This document shows, piece after piece, positions 8,179-17,413 of a stretch of 64,000 nt of DNA. The notes beneath the pieces were generated by a model. The model worked only from the letters and a program-made list of their open reading frames with translations. It ran no database searches and had not been told where the DNA came from. The position numbers and the translations under genes are program-made. Numbering within the stretch: position 1 is the stretch's first letter; each line of letters starts with the position of its first letter. Origin of the DNA: Paenibacillus profundus (GTDB lineage Bacteria; Bacillota; Bacilli; Paenibacillales; Paenibacillaceae); assembly GCF_021369635.1 (NCBI RefSeq), contig NZ_JAJNBZ010000012.1, positions 1 through 64,000 of the forward strand. The letters run 5' to 3'.

Positions 8179-9538
8179 GGGTCTGTCAAGATTTTTGTGT
8201 AAACCCTTGTAGACGGGTTTTCCCCCTTTGGGAAAACCCCTGTTTAGCGTAAGTGCTGGCCAACGCGGTCCGGAAAGAAAACGGACAACTGAAGAAGCAT
8301 TTGTCCCCAATTTTGAACACGGCCTGTCCATTTACGGACTACGTCCATAGTGGCCAGATAGAGCATCTTAAGCAGCGCTTCGTCGCTTGGAAAAATACTC
8401 TTTCCCTTCGTTACTTTGCGAAGCTGACGGTGATAACTATCGATGATGTTCGTGGTGTAGATGAGCTTACGGATCTCCGGGGGATACTTGAAAAAGGTTG
8501 CTAGTTCATCCCAATTCTTACGCCATGACTGGATAATGAGGGGGTATTTCGTTCCCCAGATTTCTTCGAACCGATCGAGTTCGACAAGTGCGGCTTCCTC
8601 GGTTGCAGCCTTGTAGATCAGCTTCAGGTCAGCCGTTACCTTTTTCAAATCTTTGTAGGAGACGTAACGGGTTGAGTTGCGAATCTGGTGAATAATACAC
8701 TTCTAAATCTCCGTCTGTGGGTAGCAAGCGGCGATGGCTTGGGAGAAACCGTTCAGGTTGTCCACACAGGTAATGAGAATGTCCTGGACGCCTCGATTTT
8801 TCAGCTCATTTAAGACGCTGAGCCAGAACTTAGCGGACTCATTCTCGCCGATCCACATGCCCAGCGCATCCTTATTTCCGTCCAGATCGATCCCTATGAC
8901 CATGTAGGCTGCTTTGTTCACAATGGCTCCGTCCTGCTTGACTTTAAAGTGGATAGCATCTAGAAAGACAACGGCGTAGACACCTTGCAGAGGTCGATTC
9001 TGCCACTCTTTGATGAGTGGAACGATCTTATTCGTCACATTGGAAATGAGTGTTGGAGAAACCTCAAGGCCGTACAGGCGCTGAAGATGATCTTGAATAT
9101 CCCGAGTGCTAACGCCTTTGGCATATAGCGCAACGATTTGATCCTCAATGCCTGTCACATTCGACTGATGCTTCTTCACGACCAGCGGCTCAAACTCACC
9201 CAAACGATCACGCGGAACCATGATTTCCTGTTCGCCGTACTCGCTGACTACCGTTTTCTTGCTTTTTCCGTTTCGACTGTTTGGTGTGGTTTTGGCTTTC
9301 ACTTCGTGTTTCTCGTAGCCCAGATGCGTGTCAAGCTCCGCCTCCAGCATCTCCTGGATCGTCTCGGCAAACAGCTCTTTCAAGGCGTTTTGTGCATCCT
9401 GAGCCGTCACTAGCTTATTCTCTTTAATGAATTCCCGTAGTTGTTGTTTCGTCCAAAGTCCCATGTGTTCTCCCCAACCTTTCGTCTAGTTAAATTTTAA
9501 TTGATTTTGGGAGTTTACACACTTTATTTTACAGACTC
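8179..9538 (-). mobile_element. IS256-family insertion sequence
   Basis: About 1.36 kb bounded by imperfect inverted ends: GGGTCTGTCAAGATTTTTGT at 8179 and, reversed from 9538, GAGTCTGTAAAATAAAGTGT, with GTGTAAAC completing each end. It carries one transposase frame on the minus strand. I find no target-site duplication: the bases on the two sides do not match. The transposase is interrupted, so it is probably not self-mobile. Confidence 0.85.
8244..9464 (-). pseudogene. IS256-family transposase with one in-frame amber codon
   Basis: The frame runs 9464 to 8244 without a shift, about 406 codons, the normal IS256 length. A single TAG at 8703-8705 replaces the expected Gln codon between PQTEI and KCIIHQIRNS. 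The DDE catalytic residues are visible: Asp in VVFLDAIHFK, Asp in LITCVDNLNGF, Glu in DRFEEIWGTK (beyond the stop). The truncated 253-residue product lacks the Glu. Read-through or a sequencing error would restore the enzyme. Confidence 0.85.
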
Positions 9539-9651
9539 TGCTTTCAGCAGATGAAAACTTTGTTCGTAGCACTTTTGAAAATCATCAATATCCTTTTAGC
9601 TGTGAAAGGCATTCTTGACTTTGTTGTAACAATGAAGAGCTTAATAGTTCT

Positions 9652-9825
9652 CTAGATCTTCATTGGTTTGTTTGATACAGGGTAGTTTGTTTGCATCAGC
9701 GCCCAAGCTACCCCTATTTCCATTTTGTTAGTTATAACACAATCTAGTAATTCGTAAGCATCGTTTGTATTTATTTTAAACCTATTTTCAACTATAGTCG
9801 GATGAGTTATTACATTCACAATCAT
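9652..9825 (-). CDS. small hypothetical protein (57 aa)
   Basis: A short frame directly after the SUKH gene (ten bases after its stop), ATG at 9825, stop TAG at 9652. The sequence contains DAYELLDCVITNKMEIGVAW and looks like a compact helical protein, or the tail of a longer one. No clear ribosome site, so it may be translated by coupling or be a remnant. Family not recognised. Confidence 0.35.
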   Translation of the reverse strand: MIVNVITHPTIVENRFKINTNDAYELLDCVITNKMEIGVAWALMQTNYPVSNKPMKI

Positions 9826-9834
9826 ATCCGTATT

Positions 9835-10248
9835 TCATGTGAATTTTTCAAACATATTTACAACAAATTCTTCGAAAGTCTTTTCGTCCCTCGGATTAAT
9901 TGACAAATCATCATCATGCCATATTTCAACAATAGACCAGTTAGCAGTTGTTAAAAACCCCACTCCATCTCCACTGCAATTATCACCAAACAATAATATC
10001 TCTTTCAGTTCTGGACGAAACTCTGTATCATAAAGATCATCAAATATTTCGTCTACTTCAACTAGGCCACTGTAAAAACTAAAATATGTATCGTTAACAG
10101 TCCCATATCCAACTTCTCTTAAAAAATCAATATAATCCTTAGGAATACCTTCTACTATCTCTTTTTTTAGCTCAGTCTCTGATAAGGCTTCTAAATTATG
10201 CTTGGAAGGATTTTTTCTTATTGATTCAAGAATATTGTTATATCTCAT
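9835..10248 (-). CDS. SMI1/KNR4 (SUKH) family protein, likely immunity protein
   Basis: A 137-residue protein with SUKH signatures: IPKDYIDFLREVGYGTVN near residues 35-53, ILLFGDNCSGDGVGF near 84-98, and an acidic C-terminal half. SUKH proteins commonly neutralise contact-dependent or polymorphic toxins, and often stand alone as orphan immunity genes. There is no toxin gene in this window. The start has a GGGAG site at good distance. Confidence 0.75.
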   Translation of the reverse strand: MRYNNILESIRKNPSKHNLEALSETELKKEIVEGIPKDYIDFLREVGYGTVNDTYFSFYSGLVEVDEIFDDLYDTEFRPELKEILLFGDNCSGDGVGFLTTANWSIVEIWHDDDLSINPRDEKTFEEFVVNMFEKFT

Positions 10249-10336
10249 TTATTGATCCTGCTCCCTTATGAAATCAGACATTTAAGATACTATTTCTTTA
10301 CTTTTTTCATCAATTTTAGCTCCTGCTTTTCGATAT

Positions 10337-10704
10337 TCATCTTAGCTTCCTTGGAATTCTAAATTGCGTACGATCAAAAACAGGATATAACTCCTCATTA
10401 ATTGTCTCTCCTGAAATATGGAATCCGTCTCCATCCCAATTTCGAATAAAGCCCCAATCATTAAACCAAATTGACTCTTTATCAAGGATATGAACTAAGG
10501 TTCCAATCAAGCTAAGTTGTTGCAAGGAAACGACCCAATCCAGGGTGCTGACCTCGTCACAGAGCAAATAAAACAGACCTCCGATCGTCCGCTGATCAGT
10601 GCTTTTTCTGTGCTGCCATGCAAGTAAATTGTAGCGAGTAGTGCTTCTAATGATTTTCCATCATTTATTCTTTTGTTAGAAAACTTGAACAAATAATTCA
10701 TCAT
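10337..10704 (-). pseudogene. frameshifted hypothetical gene
   Basis: Two overlapping minus-strand frames join into one plausible protein: 10704-10507 (MMNYLFKFSNKRINDGKSLE...) and 10567-10337 (…DKESIWFNDWGFIRNWDGDG…RIPRKLR). They are in different frames, so there is a frameshift around 10540. The family is not recognised. It sits beside the SUKH gene and may be another immunity-type protein. Confidence 0.4.
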
Positions 10705-10885
10705 TCAAAACTTCACGAAATTCCAAATCGATTGAAATTAGGGAAATTGATATTATGTATCTGTAGCCCAAACACCATTATATTATAATATGGTAATAAA
10801 TGATTGATAACTTAGCAAATAAATCGGGCGATAGGCCGTCATTGTTCCCAGCTTACAACACCTTATACCTATGCAGATATATCTA

Positions 10886-11913
10886 TAACTCAACTTTCGC
10901 AGCATGAAATAGGCAGGTAAGACTTGATGTAGCTTGGTAAACCGGCGATCCATTGCTGAAGTTGACTTTGAATTAACTTCGAAATGCTTTTACTGTTTTC
11001 GTGGAAATCTCATTGATTAACCCGAAGACGATGGTTGTATGGCTAACAAGCAAATCATAGGAGCGACCTTGAAACTCCTTTTGTAGACGCAAAAGTGACT
11101 TCGCACACTTAAAAAAGACTTCAATGTCCCAACGCATTGCATAGATTCGGATGAGATCTTCGACGGCCAGCGCCAGATCCGTGGAGAGAATGGCAAGCCA
11201 TTCATTTTTCTTTGAACGATGACGGACAAACACTACCTGGACTGGAATGCCCGGAACCAGCTCCGTTCGTATCGAACGAAGGATGTTACGGTTCCTCCCT
11301 TCCACCCGTAGTGCAGCAGCATATAGCTTCTGTAAGGGAAAGCCGATTTTCGTTTACGACATATCGTTTGTTGTCGTTTTGACCATACCAATAACATGCA
11401 ACCCACGTTCCACGAGTTGCCCGATAAGCGGTGCATGAGTAAACCAACTATCCATCAGCGCATAATAGGAAGCAAACACCTGCGACTATGGCGCGATCGA
11501 CCATCGCTGTAATGACTTGCGGGGCCGAAAGCAAGGCTTCTTGACGGCGTTTGTAACCGGACGTGCGTTTATCGATTCCATTTAGGATCCCGTTAATCTG
11601 GGACTTCGTTGAGCTGAGTAAGGCGAAATGAGCAAGTGAAGCCAAATTTCTTCTTAAATCCAGCATTTTTCAAGTGTTGTAATACCTTTAGTTCCTTAAA
11701 TGCTGGCTATATTTCGTTTGGGAGTTGATTATGATGCTCTTTCTGCTCTATCATATAGAGGACACCTCTTCTGTGTGGTAGTGGAAGCTTCGCAACTCTG
11801 ACTTTACCAAACGAAGCGGTGTTTTTCTATTTTTCAAGAGTTATATTTAACTTAGTCTAGGCTCATACAGAACAAACAACTAAGCCGTGTTCGGCTCTGC
11901 GAAAGTTGAGTTA
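10886..11913 (-). mobile_element. decayed IS4-family element with perfect 17-bp inverted ends
   Basis: TAACTCAACTTTCGCAG at 10886-10902 is repeated in reverse at 11897-11913 without a mismatch. The 1.03-kb span is shorter than a normal IS4-type element, and the transposase inside is broken and lacks its front, so an internal deletion is likely. No target duplication is evident. Its right end supplies the stop codon of the DUF2199 gene. Confidence 0.8.
10973..11666 (-). pseudogene. IS4-family transposase remnant
   Basis: Three minus-strand pieces in different frames. 11666-11448 holds the helix before the second catalytic Asp; 11436-11233 is a frameshifted mid part, the right frame reading WFTHAPLIGQLVERGLHVIG; 11305-10973 carries the IS4 motif IRIYAMRWDIEVFFK (Y-2-R-3-E-6-K signature). 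The N-terminal domain is missing. At least two frameshifts, so inactive. Confidence 0.75.
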
Positions 11914-12399
11914 CTGACTATGATTTATTAAATGAGCAATTTCTTTAACTCTCCCCATTGTAATTCCTTCTCTTTGTTCAACTGCAAGTGGATGATTCGT
12001 TTGTTCTAATTCTATTAACGGAACAGCACCAACTTCTTGTGTATGTACCATTGTCTTTAACGATAATGTAGTTATTGGATATATTGAAAGTTCAGTCGAT
12101 AACCAACCAAAATAAGGTTTTTCATTTTCCCTTCCTTCTACGTGCAATAATTCATTAGATTTCAAAAAGTTTTCTTCACTAAGAGAAACCCAAACGCTCC
12201 ATATAAATTTCTCTTTACTATCAATTATTGGTATTTCAATATGTCCTCTAATAAAGAAATGCTGTTCATCAATTACACAAAAATCTCTAATTAATTCTGT
12301 TCTTTTCTCTTCTGGTACAGTGTAAAAATAATATGGTGCTTCAATTCCGTAACATAAAGGAACTTCACTTAATTCGTTGTTACAGTGAGGGCATTTCAT
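11911..12399 (-). CDS. DUF2199 domain protein
   Basis: A 162-residue protein starting MKCPHCNNELSEVPL, a two-Cys knuckle, followed by the DUF2199 core (VIDEQHFFIRGHIEIPI, then VWVSLSEENF). Function unknown. The stop codon lies inside the inverted end of the IS4 element, so the last residues may have been replaced by the insertion. Thirty-seven bases upstream of its start is the edge of a structured repeat like those bounding the genes at 33-38 kb, so it may be another cassette-type gene. Confidence 0.75.
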   Translation of the reverse strand: MKCPHCNNELSEVPLCYGIEAPYYFYTVPEEKRTELIRDFCVIDEQHFFIRGHIEIPIIDSKEKFIWSVWVSLSEENFLKSNELLHVEGRENEKPYFGWLSTELSIYPITTLSLKTMVHTQEVGAVPLIELEQTNHPLAVEQREGITMGRVKEIAHLINHSQ

Positions 12400-12435
12400 G
12401 TTTTTTGCTCCTTATCATTTCTCGCCGATTTCTTA

Positions 12436-12560
12436 TAACGTAATATTCACGAAGTTAGTGAATCTACAGAATACAATTGAATAAACAAACCGTGATTGAA
12501 ATTGCTCCTATGGACTATAGTCTTATTATACTATTAAATGGAAGGATATGAAGAGAACTA
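12436..12560. repeat. truncated structured repeat, copy A (attC-like family)
   Basis: Begins TTTCTTATAACG like copies B-F at 33-38 kb. Its next part has the hairpin ATTCAC / GTGAAT. It shares about 120 bases, with gaps, with copy F at 37630, including TTATTATACTATTAAATGGA. The far end (GTGTTA) of full-length copies is missing. Confidence 0.5.
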
Positions 12561-12660
12561 CACTCTTTCTCCTAAACAAAAAAACTCCCACCAACACTAG
12601 CCCCTCCTTGGATTTTTAGGATATTTTTGTCCATATAACGAGATTAGCAACCATAAAATA

Positions 12661-12691
12661 AAAAGAAAAACCCATGTCTGTTGACACGAGT
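12661..12691 (-). terminator. rho-independent terminator of CAP lipoprotein gene
   Basis: On the minus strand the stem ACTCGTGTC / GACATGGGT (seven of nine pairs) with loop AACA is followed by TTTTTCTTTTT, about 50 bases after the stop at 12743. Confidence 0.6.
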
Positions 12692-12742
12692 TTTATATTA
12701 TCAGCTTTGATGATTATGGTAATCTTTTTGTTGCTTTTCGCA

Positions 12743-13402
12743 CTAGCCAATAAATTCTTGAACCCACTCGCTGTTATAGTAAGCTATTCCGATTTGGGTG
12801 AAGCTACTATTCAGGATGTTGGCACGATGGCCTGGACTGTTCATCCATTGGTTCATCACTTCCGCCGGGCTCGTCTGGCCTTTGGCGATGTTTTCCCCTG
12901 CTGAGCTATATGTGATCCCGAATGCCTTCATCATATCAAACGGGGATCCATAAGTCGGAGACTGATGATCAAAATAATTGTTGTTGTACATATCCTGTGC
13001 CTTGGCCATAGCCATTTTCGAGAGACTGCTATTTAAACTAAGGGGTTTCAAGCCTGCGTTCGTTCGTTCTTGATTCACCAGATCCAACACTTGCTGCACA
13101 GATTGGGATGGATTGGCGGACTGTTGCGGATTTACGGTCTGATCCGCTGAGCTTTCTGCCGGTGCATTGTTGCGTGTGAACCCACCCAGCCAATTCGAAG
13201 CGTCATTGGATGCTTGTTTAGGCGTAATCGATGATTTCCCTGCACCCGCTGTGGAAGTGGAAGATGCTTGAGTTAAGGTTGACGTTGAAGCAGCATTACG
13301 AGCATGAGTTTCAACCTTCGTTTGTTTAGGAGTCATTTGCTTGTTTGTCGAATGATTGCTCATACAAGCTGTAACAAGTAATAGTGCTGCTATTACGATC
13401 AA
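12743..13402 (-). CDS. CAP-domain (SCP/YkwD-like) lipoprotein
   Basis: A 219-residue secreted protein. The lipobox LVTAC is near residue 13, then a Ser/Thr/Ala/Gln-rich linker to about 105, then a CAP domain (VLDLVNQERTNAGLKPL, FDHQSPTYGSPFDMM, SAGENIAKG, MNSPGHRANILN, ending YYNSEWVQEFIG). The CAP cavity His and Glu residues are present. Such proteins are surface-anchored and common in spore formers; role unknown. The start is odd: no ATG or GTG follows the AGGAGGGG site; the TTG at 13402 lies 14 bases from it. Confidence 0.82.
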   Translation of the reverse strand: MIVIAALLLVTACMSNHSTNKQMTPKQTKVETHARNAASTSTLTQASSTSTAGAGKSSITPKQASNDASNWLGGFTRNNAPAESSADQTVNPQQSANPSQSVQQVLDLVNQERTNAGLKPLSLNSSLSKMAMAKAQDMYNNNYFDHQSPTYGSPFDMMKAFGITYSSAGENIAKGQTSPAEVMNQWMNSPGHRANILNSSFTQIGIAYYNSEWVQEFIG

Positions 13403-13999
13403 TGGTTTTATAACAACCCCTCCTGAACATTCAAAGTAGTGACGTTATCGAATAAAGTTTTTGTAAAGTTCCTTTGATTTATTCATACCTAATTCAAAAA
13501 CATTTTGTCGCTTACATTCACAAGTTTAGCCAAGGACAAAAAGATATCCTCATTCGCTTTGCTTATACAGGTATCTCCTTAGTTGACCCACAATTAAATT
13601 GATTCACGCGAACATCCCATCAATGGCATGTGCTGTAGCCGATGGAAAGAAAAATAGGTTTATTTTCTCTTCTATGGAATAAATCTCCTCCCATAGTTGA
13701 ACACCTTATCATATATGTCCCTTCCTCATCTTGATAAGTATATACTCTAGACTCGTCTTATGTGAAATTTTGAGCACACTGCTACATTTGACACACAAAC
13801 ATCACACCTCAGAACTTTCGAACCGGAGAGGAACCATCCAATTGCAAACACAATCACCATCCATGTTCAACAGATTGAGATACATTCGTCATTTTTAGGA
13901 TGACAAGAGCGGCTCTTTTTTACAAGCCAAATGTTATGATAAAAAGATTCCTGTGATAATAATCCATCTAATAAAATACTAGGCGAGGAGGTGATAATG
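13403..13999. other. intergenic with an orphan IS4 end
   Basis: No gene. At 13598-13627 is a copy of TTGATTCACGCGAACATCCC, the right-end sequence of the IS4-type element whose transposase remnant lies at 38.8-39.2 kb. Ten bases before it is TTGACCCACA, matching the other end type. The rest should hold the promoter of the MocR gene. Confidence 0.5.
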
Positions 14000-15436
14000 A
14001 TGTGGAAGCCTGACCGTAGCAGCAACGAGCCTCTATATCAACAAATTGCTGATGACATCGAACGGAGAATTTCATACGGTGAGTTTCCGCCAGGCAGTCT
14101 GCTGCCTTCCGAACGAAAATTAGCCGATCAATTGGAAGTGAATCGAAGTACGGTTGTCCTTGCCTATGCGGAGCTTCGTGCGCTTGGGATTATCGAGAGC
14201 CGTACAGGAAGTGGAACTCGGGTAAGCAAGTATAAATGGGGAGCAACACCGAAACATACCCCTAACTGGCATCGTTATGTGGAAGGCGGGAGTTTCTTGC
14301 CTAACCTGACTTTTTTGCGCCGTATCCGGGAAGCTCTTCAAAAAGACAAATCTTTGATTGATTTTGCTAGCGGCGAACTTGGGGCGGACATCTCTCCTGT
14401 GAAAGAAATAAATACGCTTATCGACGAAAACCACTATACGGAATATCTTGGATATGACGATCCTCAAGGATTTGTTCCACTCCGAGAAGCGCTCGTCTCG
14501 TATTTAAGTCAATATCGGGGCATTCAAACCACAGAGTCGTCGATCCTCATCACATCCGGCTCCCAGCAATCCTTATATTTAATTACCCAGTGTTTGCTGA
14601 CCCCCGGAGATGCGGTTGCAATTGAAGATCCGTCGTATTGCTACTCGCTGCCCATGTTTCAATCGGCAGGTCTTCGATTATTCCGTCTTCCCGTCGACCA
14701 GCAAGGAGTCCGGCCCGAGGATGTTCGCACTCTTTATAAAAAACATCGTATCAAGATGGTGTTCATAAATCCGAATTATCAGAATCCAACAGGCGCTCTC
14801 CTCGATGCTGAACGCCGCATTGAACTGCTTAATGTTGCGAGCGAACTGGGGCTGCCGATTGTAGAGGATGATCCCTTTAGCCTCACTTCCTATGATGGAA
14901 CGCCGCCGCTGCCGCTCAAATCCATTGATTCTATCGGATCGGTCCTCTATATTGGCTCTTTCTCCAAAATCGCAGCATCCGGGCTGCGTGTTGGGTGGAT
15001 GGTCGCTCCTCATTCCGTTGTCGAGCGGCTAGCCGATGCCAGACAGCAGATGGATTTCGGACTTAGCGTCGTTCCTCAAAAGGTTGCTGCGCAATTCTTT
15101 AAGTCTCCATATATCCAGTCTCATTTGGACCGATTGCGAATGCATCTGCTCTATAAACGGGATTTGTTGATAGAAGCGCTTCGGAATGAACTGCCGGGCC
15201 TGGTCAGCTTCTCGATTCCACAGGGTGGCTTGCACCTGTGGTGTAAGATTATACCCGAGGTGAATGATAGTAAGTTGTTGGAAGAAGCTATCCGAAATGG
15301 AGTAATCTTTGTGCCTGGCAGCGTCTATGGTTCGGATTCCGGTTATGTGCGCTTCACTTTTGCAAGGCCTATGGCTGATGAAATTGTTCCGGGTGTTTCC
15401 AAATTTGCCTCATCTCTTCGGAGCGTTCTTGCTTAA
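14000..15436 (+). CDS. MocR-family regulator (GntR HTH fused to class I aminotransferase)
   Basis: A 478-residue two-domain regulator. Residues 1-75 are a GntR winged helix (PLYQQIADDIERRISYGEFP, LPSERKLADQLEVNRSTVV). From about 95 it is a PLP fold-type-I aminotransferase domain: NPNYQNPTG, EDDPF with the PLP-binding Asp, and the Schiff-base Lys in YIGSFSKIAASGLRVGW. Related proteins (PdxR, GabR, TauR) sense PLP adducts and control PLP synthesis or amine use. Start chosen at the second ATG, eight bases from GAGGAGG. The frame is also open to a GTG at 13991. Its target gene is not evident from the neighbours. Confidence 0.85.
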   Translation: MWKPDRSSNEPLYQQIADDIERRISYGEFPPGSLLPSERKLADQLEVNRSTVVLAYAELRALGIIESRTGSGTRVSKYKWGATPKHTPNWHRYVEGGSFLPNLTFLRRIREALQKDKSLIDFASGELGADISPVKEINTLIDENHYTEYLGYDDPQGFVPLREALVSYLSQYRGIQTTESSILITSGSQQSLYLITQCLLTPGDAVAIEDPSYCYSLPMFQSAGLRLFRLPVDQQGVRPEDVRTLYKKHRIKMVFINPNYQNPTGALLDAERRIELLNVASELGLPIVEDDPFSLTSYDGTPPLPLKSIDSIGSVLYIGSFSKIAASGLRVGWMVAPHSVVERLADARQQMDFGLSVVPQKVAAQFFKSPYIQSHLDRLRMHLLYKRDLLIEALRNELPGLVSFSIPQGGLHLWCKIIPEVNDSKLLEEAIRNGVIFVPGSVYGSDSGYVRFTFARPMADEIVPGVSKFASSLRSVLA

Positions 15437-15443
15437 TCCAATT

Positions 15444-15500
15444 AAAAAGGTGAATGAAAGTTTTGTATAGTATCATACAAGTCTTTTCACTCACCTTTTT
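15444..15500. terminator. bidirectional terminator between mocR and ccdA
   Basis: AAAAAGGTGAATGAAA and TTTTCACTCACCTTTTT pair with one bulge around a loop of about 24 bases. T-runs lie on both sides, so it can serve both converging genes. Confidence 0.75.
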
Positions 15501-15517
15501 ATTGTCTGTCTATTTAG

Positions 15518-16219
15518 TCACAGAAAACTCGAAAACCACGTATTCATCATGCTCACTTTATCGAAGTAGAGCAGCATGCCCACAATGAGAAGAAGTACGC
15601 CGCCAATTTTCATAAGCATACCGGAATACTTCAGTATCCCCTTTATTTTCCCAATAAAATAGGCCATGACGATAAAAGGAATCCCAAACCCTAATGAATA
15701 GGCAGTCACGTTAACAAAGGTCTGAACCGGGTTCGGGTTGATGATATTCGAGTACATAATCGCTCCGAATATGGGACCTATACAAGGGGTCCAACCAGCA
15801 GCGAAAATAATACCAACGAGCACAGAACCTAGTGATTTGTTCATCTTCGCTTTTATAAAGGGGAAACGAAACTCCCTCATCATCATTTGAGGCTGAAATA
15901 TTCCAATCAGAAATAAACCCATGACAGAAATAAATACGCCTCCAAGCATTCGAATCAGATCGCGATAATTTTCAAATAGATGACCCATAAAACTTGCTGA
16001 AAAGCCTAAAATATAGTATACGAGAGAGAAACCAAACAGAAACAAAACAGAATTGAGAAACAATATTTTATGAATCTTGGAAGAGTCCCTCGTCTGCAAT
16101 TGACTTACTGACATCCCTGTAATATAAGAAAGAAAAGACGGGTATAAAGGCAACGTGCACGGCGAGACAAATGCCAGTACTCCCCCGCCAAACGCGATAG
16201 ACCATGTTAAAGTATCCAT
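15518..16219 (-). CDS. ccdA: cytochrome c biogenesis protein CcdA
   Basis: A 233-residue membrane protein with six helices and the paired proline/Cys motifs of CcdA: FVSPCTLPLYPSF near residue 18 and AAGWTPCIGPIFG near 140. It passes electrons from cytosolic thioredoxin to extracytoplasmic thiol proteins such as ResA, keeping cytochrome c haem sites reduced. The next genes upstream are a ResA-like protein, an SCO protein and a cytochrome c, which fits exactly. Confidence 0.9.
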   Translation of the reverse strand: MDTLTWSIAFGGGVLAFVSPCTLPLYPSFLSYITGMSVSQLQTRDSSKIHKILFLNSVLFLFGFSLVYYILGFSASFMGHLFENYRDLIRMLGGVFISVMGLFLIGIFQPQMMMREFRFPFIKAKMNKSLGSVLVGIIFAAGWTPCIGPIFGAIMYSNIINPNPVQTFVNVTAYSLGFGIPFIVMAYFIGKIKGILKYSGMLMKIGGVLLLIVGMLLYFDKVSMMNTWFSSFL

Positions 16220-16247
16220 TCCGACAGTTCTCCAGTCATATCATACG

Positions 16248-16787
16248 TTATTTACGTTCAGGCTTAGGTTGAATCCGTTCCATTACATTCATAATAAAAT
16301 CGGAACTGTCCAACTCCCCTGAGATCTTCTCCACGATGTGACCTTTGTCGTCAATCAGAAAAGTTGCCGGCAAACCACCAATTTTATACCGTTTCTTCAC
16401 ATCGCTTTGTTGATCAAGCAGTATGGGGAATTGCAAGTGATAACGATCTGCAAATTGGCTTACTTTTTCCTTGGCTTCTCCCATATTGACAGCAAGGATC
16501 TCAACACCTGGCAATCTCTGATAGGTTTCATTCAAAAGCGGCATTTCATTGACGCATGGGTCGCACCAGGATGCCCAGAAGTTCAGAAGAACACCTGAAC
16601 CACGGTAGTCGGATAATTGTACCGTTTCCCCTTGCAAATTGGTTAATGTAAAATTCGGCGCTTTCTTGCCTATCTCAACATCTTCACGATTTCCCGCCAG
16701 CGTTTGCATAATCGCATAGCCAACAGCAATCAGGATAAGGATCAGAACAATCGCTCGCGTCCATGAAGAACGTGCAATAATCTCCAA
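16248..16787 (-). CDS. ResA/TlpA-like membrane-anchored thioredoxin
   Basis: About 179 residues: one N-terminal membrane anchor (RAIVLILILIAVGYAIM), then a TlpA-type thioredoxin domain with active site WASWCDPC and the cis-Pro region GGLPATFLIDDKG. It probably reduces apocytochrome c using electrons from CcdA. The start is uncertain: the frame opens with a TTG at 16796 touching the GGGGAGGAG site; a TTG nine bases further on (16787) is better spaced and is used here. Confidence 0.85.
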   Translation of the reverse strand: MEIIARSSWTRAIVLILILIAVGYAIMQTLAGNREDVEIGKKAPNFTLTNLQGETVQLSDYRGSGVLLNFWASWCDPCVNEMPLLNETYQRLPGVEILAVNMGEAKEKVSQFADRYHLQFPILLDQQSDVKKRYKIGGLPATFLIDDKGHIVEKISGELDSSDFIMNVMERIQPKPERK

Positions 16788-16819
16788 TTCTATCAACTCC
16801 TCCCCGCCAAATTCCCTCC

Positions 16820-17395
16820 CTATTGTTGCAATGCTTCAACATCTTTCATAATTTTATCGTAAGGCGTATCCGTCATCCCATCGTACTTGGCAACAACTGT
16901 CCCTGATGGGTCGACCAAAAAAAACGAAGTACCGTGAATAACCTGATCGGAGGACGTATCCTTCGCAACAGCAGTCTTAAACGAATTGACAATAAATGTT
17001 TTGATCTCGTTAAACTCATAACCGGTTAACGCATGCCAATTTGAGAAATCAGCGTCAAATTTAGTAAGGTAATTTTTTAATGCCTTAGGATCATCCCGCT
17101 CTGGATCTACAGAGAAAGAGATCAATACCGCCTCAACACCCGCTGATTTTAATCGCTTTTGCAATTCAGACATGTTGGCTGTCATCGTCGGACACACCGT
17201 TATACAATGCGTAAAAACAAAGTCCGCGATCCACACCTTGCCTTTCAAATCAGACAAAGACACCGGGTTCCCATCTTGATTGATGGACTCAAAAGGCGCA
17301 ACCTGGTAATTAAGCTGATTCGGCTTGCCGCTGCCACATGCGGATGCAATGATAATCATCAAACCAATTAAGACGTATATGACTGCCTTTTTCAC
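16820..17395 (-). CDS. SCO1/SenC family copper chaperone, lipoprotein
   Basis: A 191-residue protein with a lipobox (IIIASACG), the copper site CITVCP, and the third ligand His in DQVIHGTSFF. SCO proteins load copper into CuA of oxidase subunit II or act as thiol reductants. Here the oxidase subunit II nearby has no CuA site, so a CuB or thiol role is more likely. Start chosen at GTG 17395, six bases from GGGGGGA; the frame is open to 17413. The gene follows the cytochrome c gene closely. Confidence 0.88.
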   Translation of the reverse strand: MKKAVIYVLIGLMIIIASACGSGKPNQLNYQVAPFESINQDGNPVSLSDLKGKVWIADFVFTHCITVCPTMTANMSELQKRLKSAGVEAVLISFSVDPERDDPKALKNYLTKFDADFSNWHALTGYEFNEIKTFIVNSFKTAVAKDTSSDQVIHGTSFFLVDPSGTVVAKYDGMTDTPYDKIMKDVEALQQ

Positions 17396-17413
17396 CGAAA
17401 ATCCCCCCTGCAC

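Noticed and set aside
8179-9538. The structured ends and hairpin near 8210-8240 as a possible riboswitch or RNA gene
   Set aside because: The hairpin of the GGGTTTTCCCC type lies inside the IS256 end and has no gene to control.
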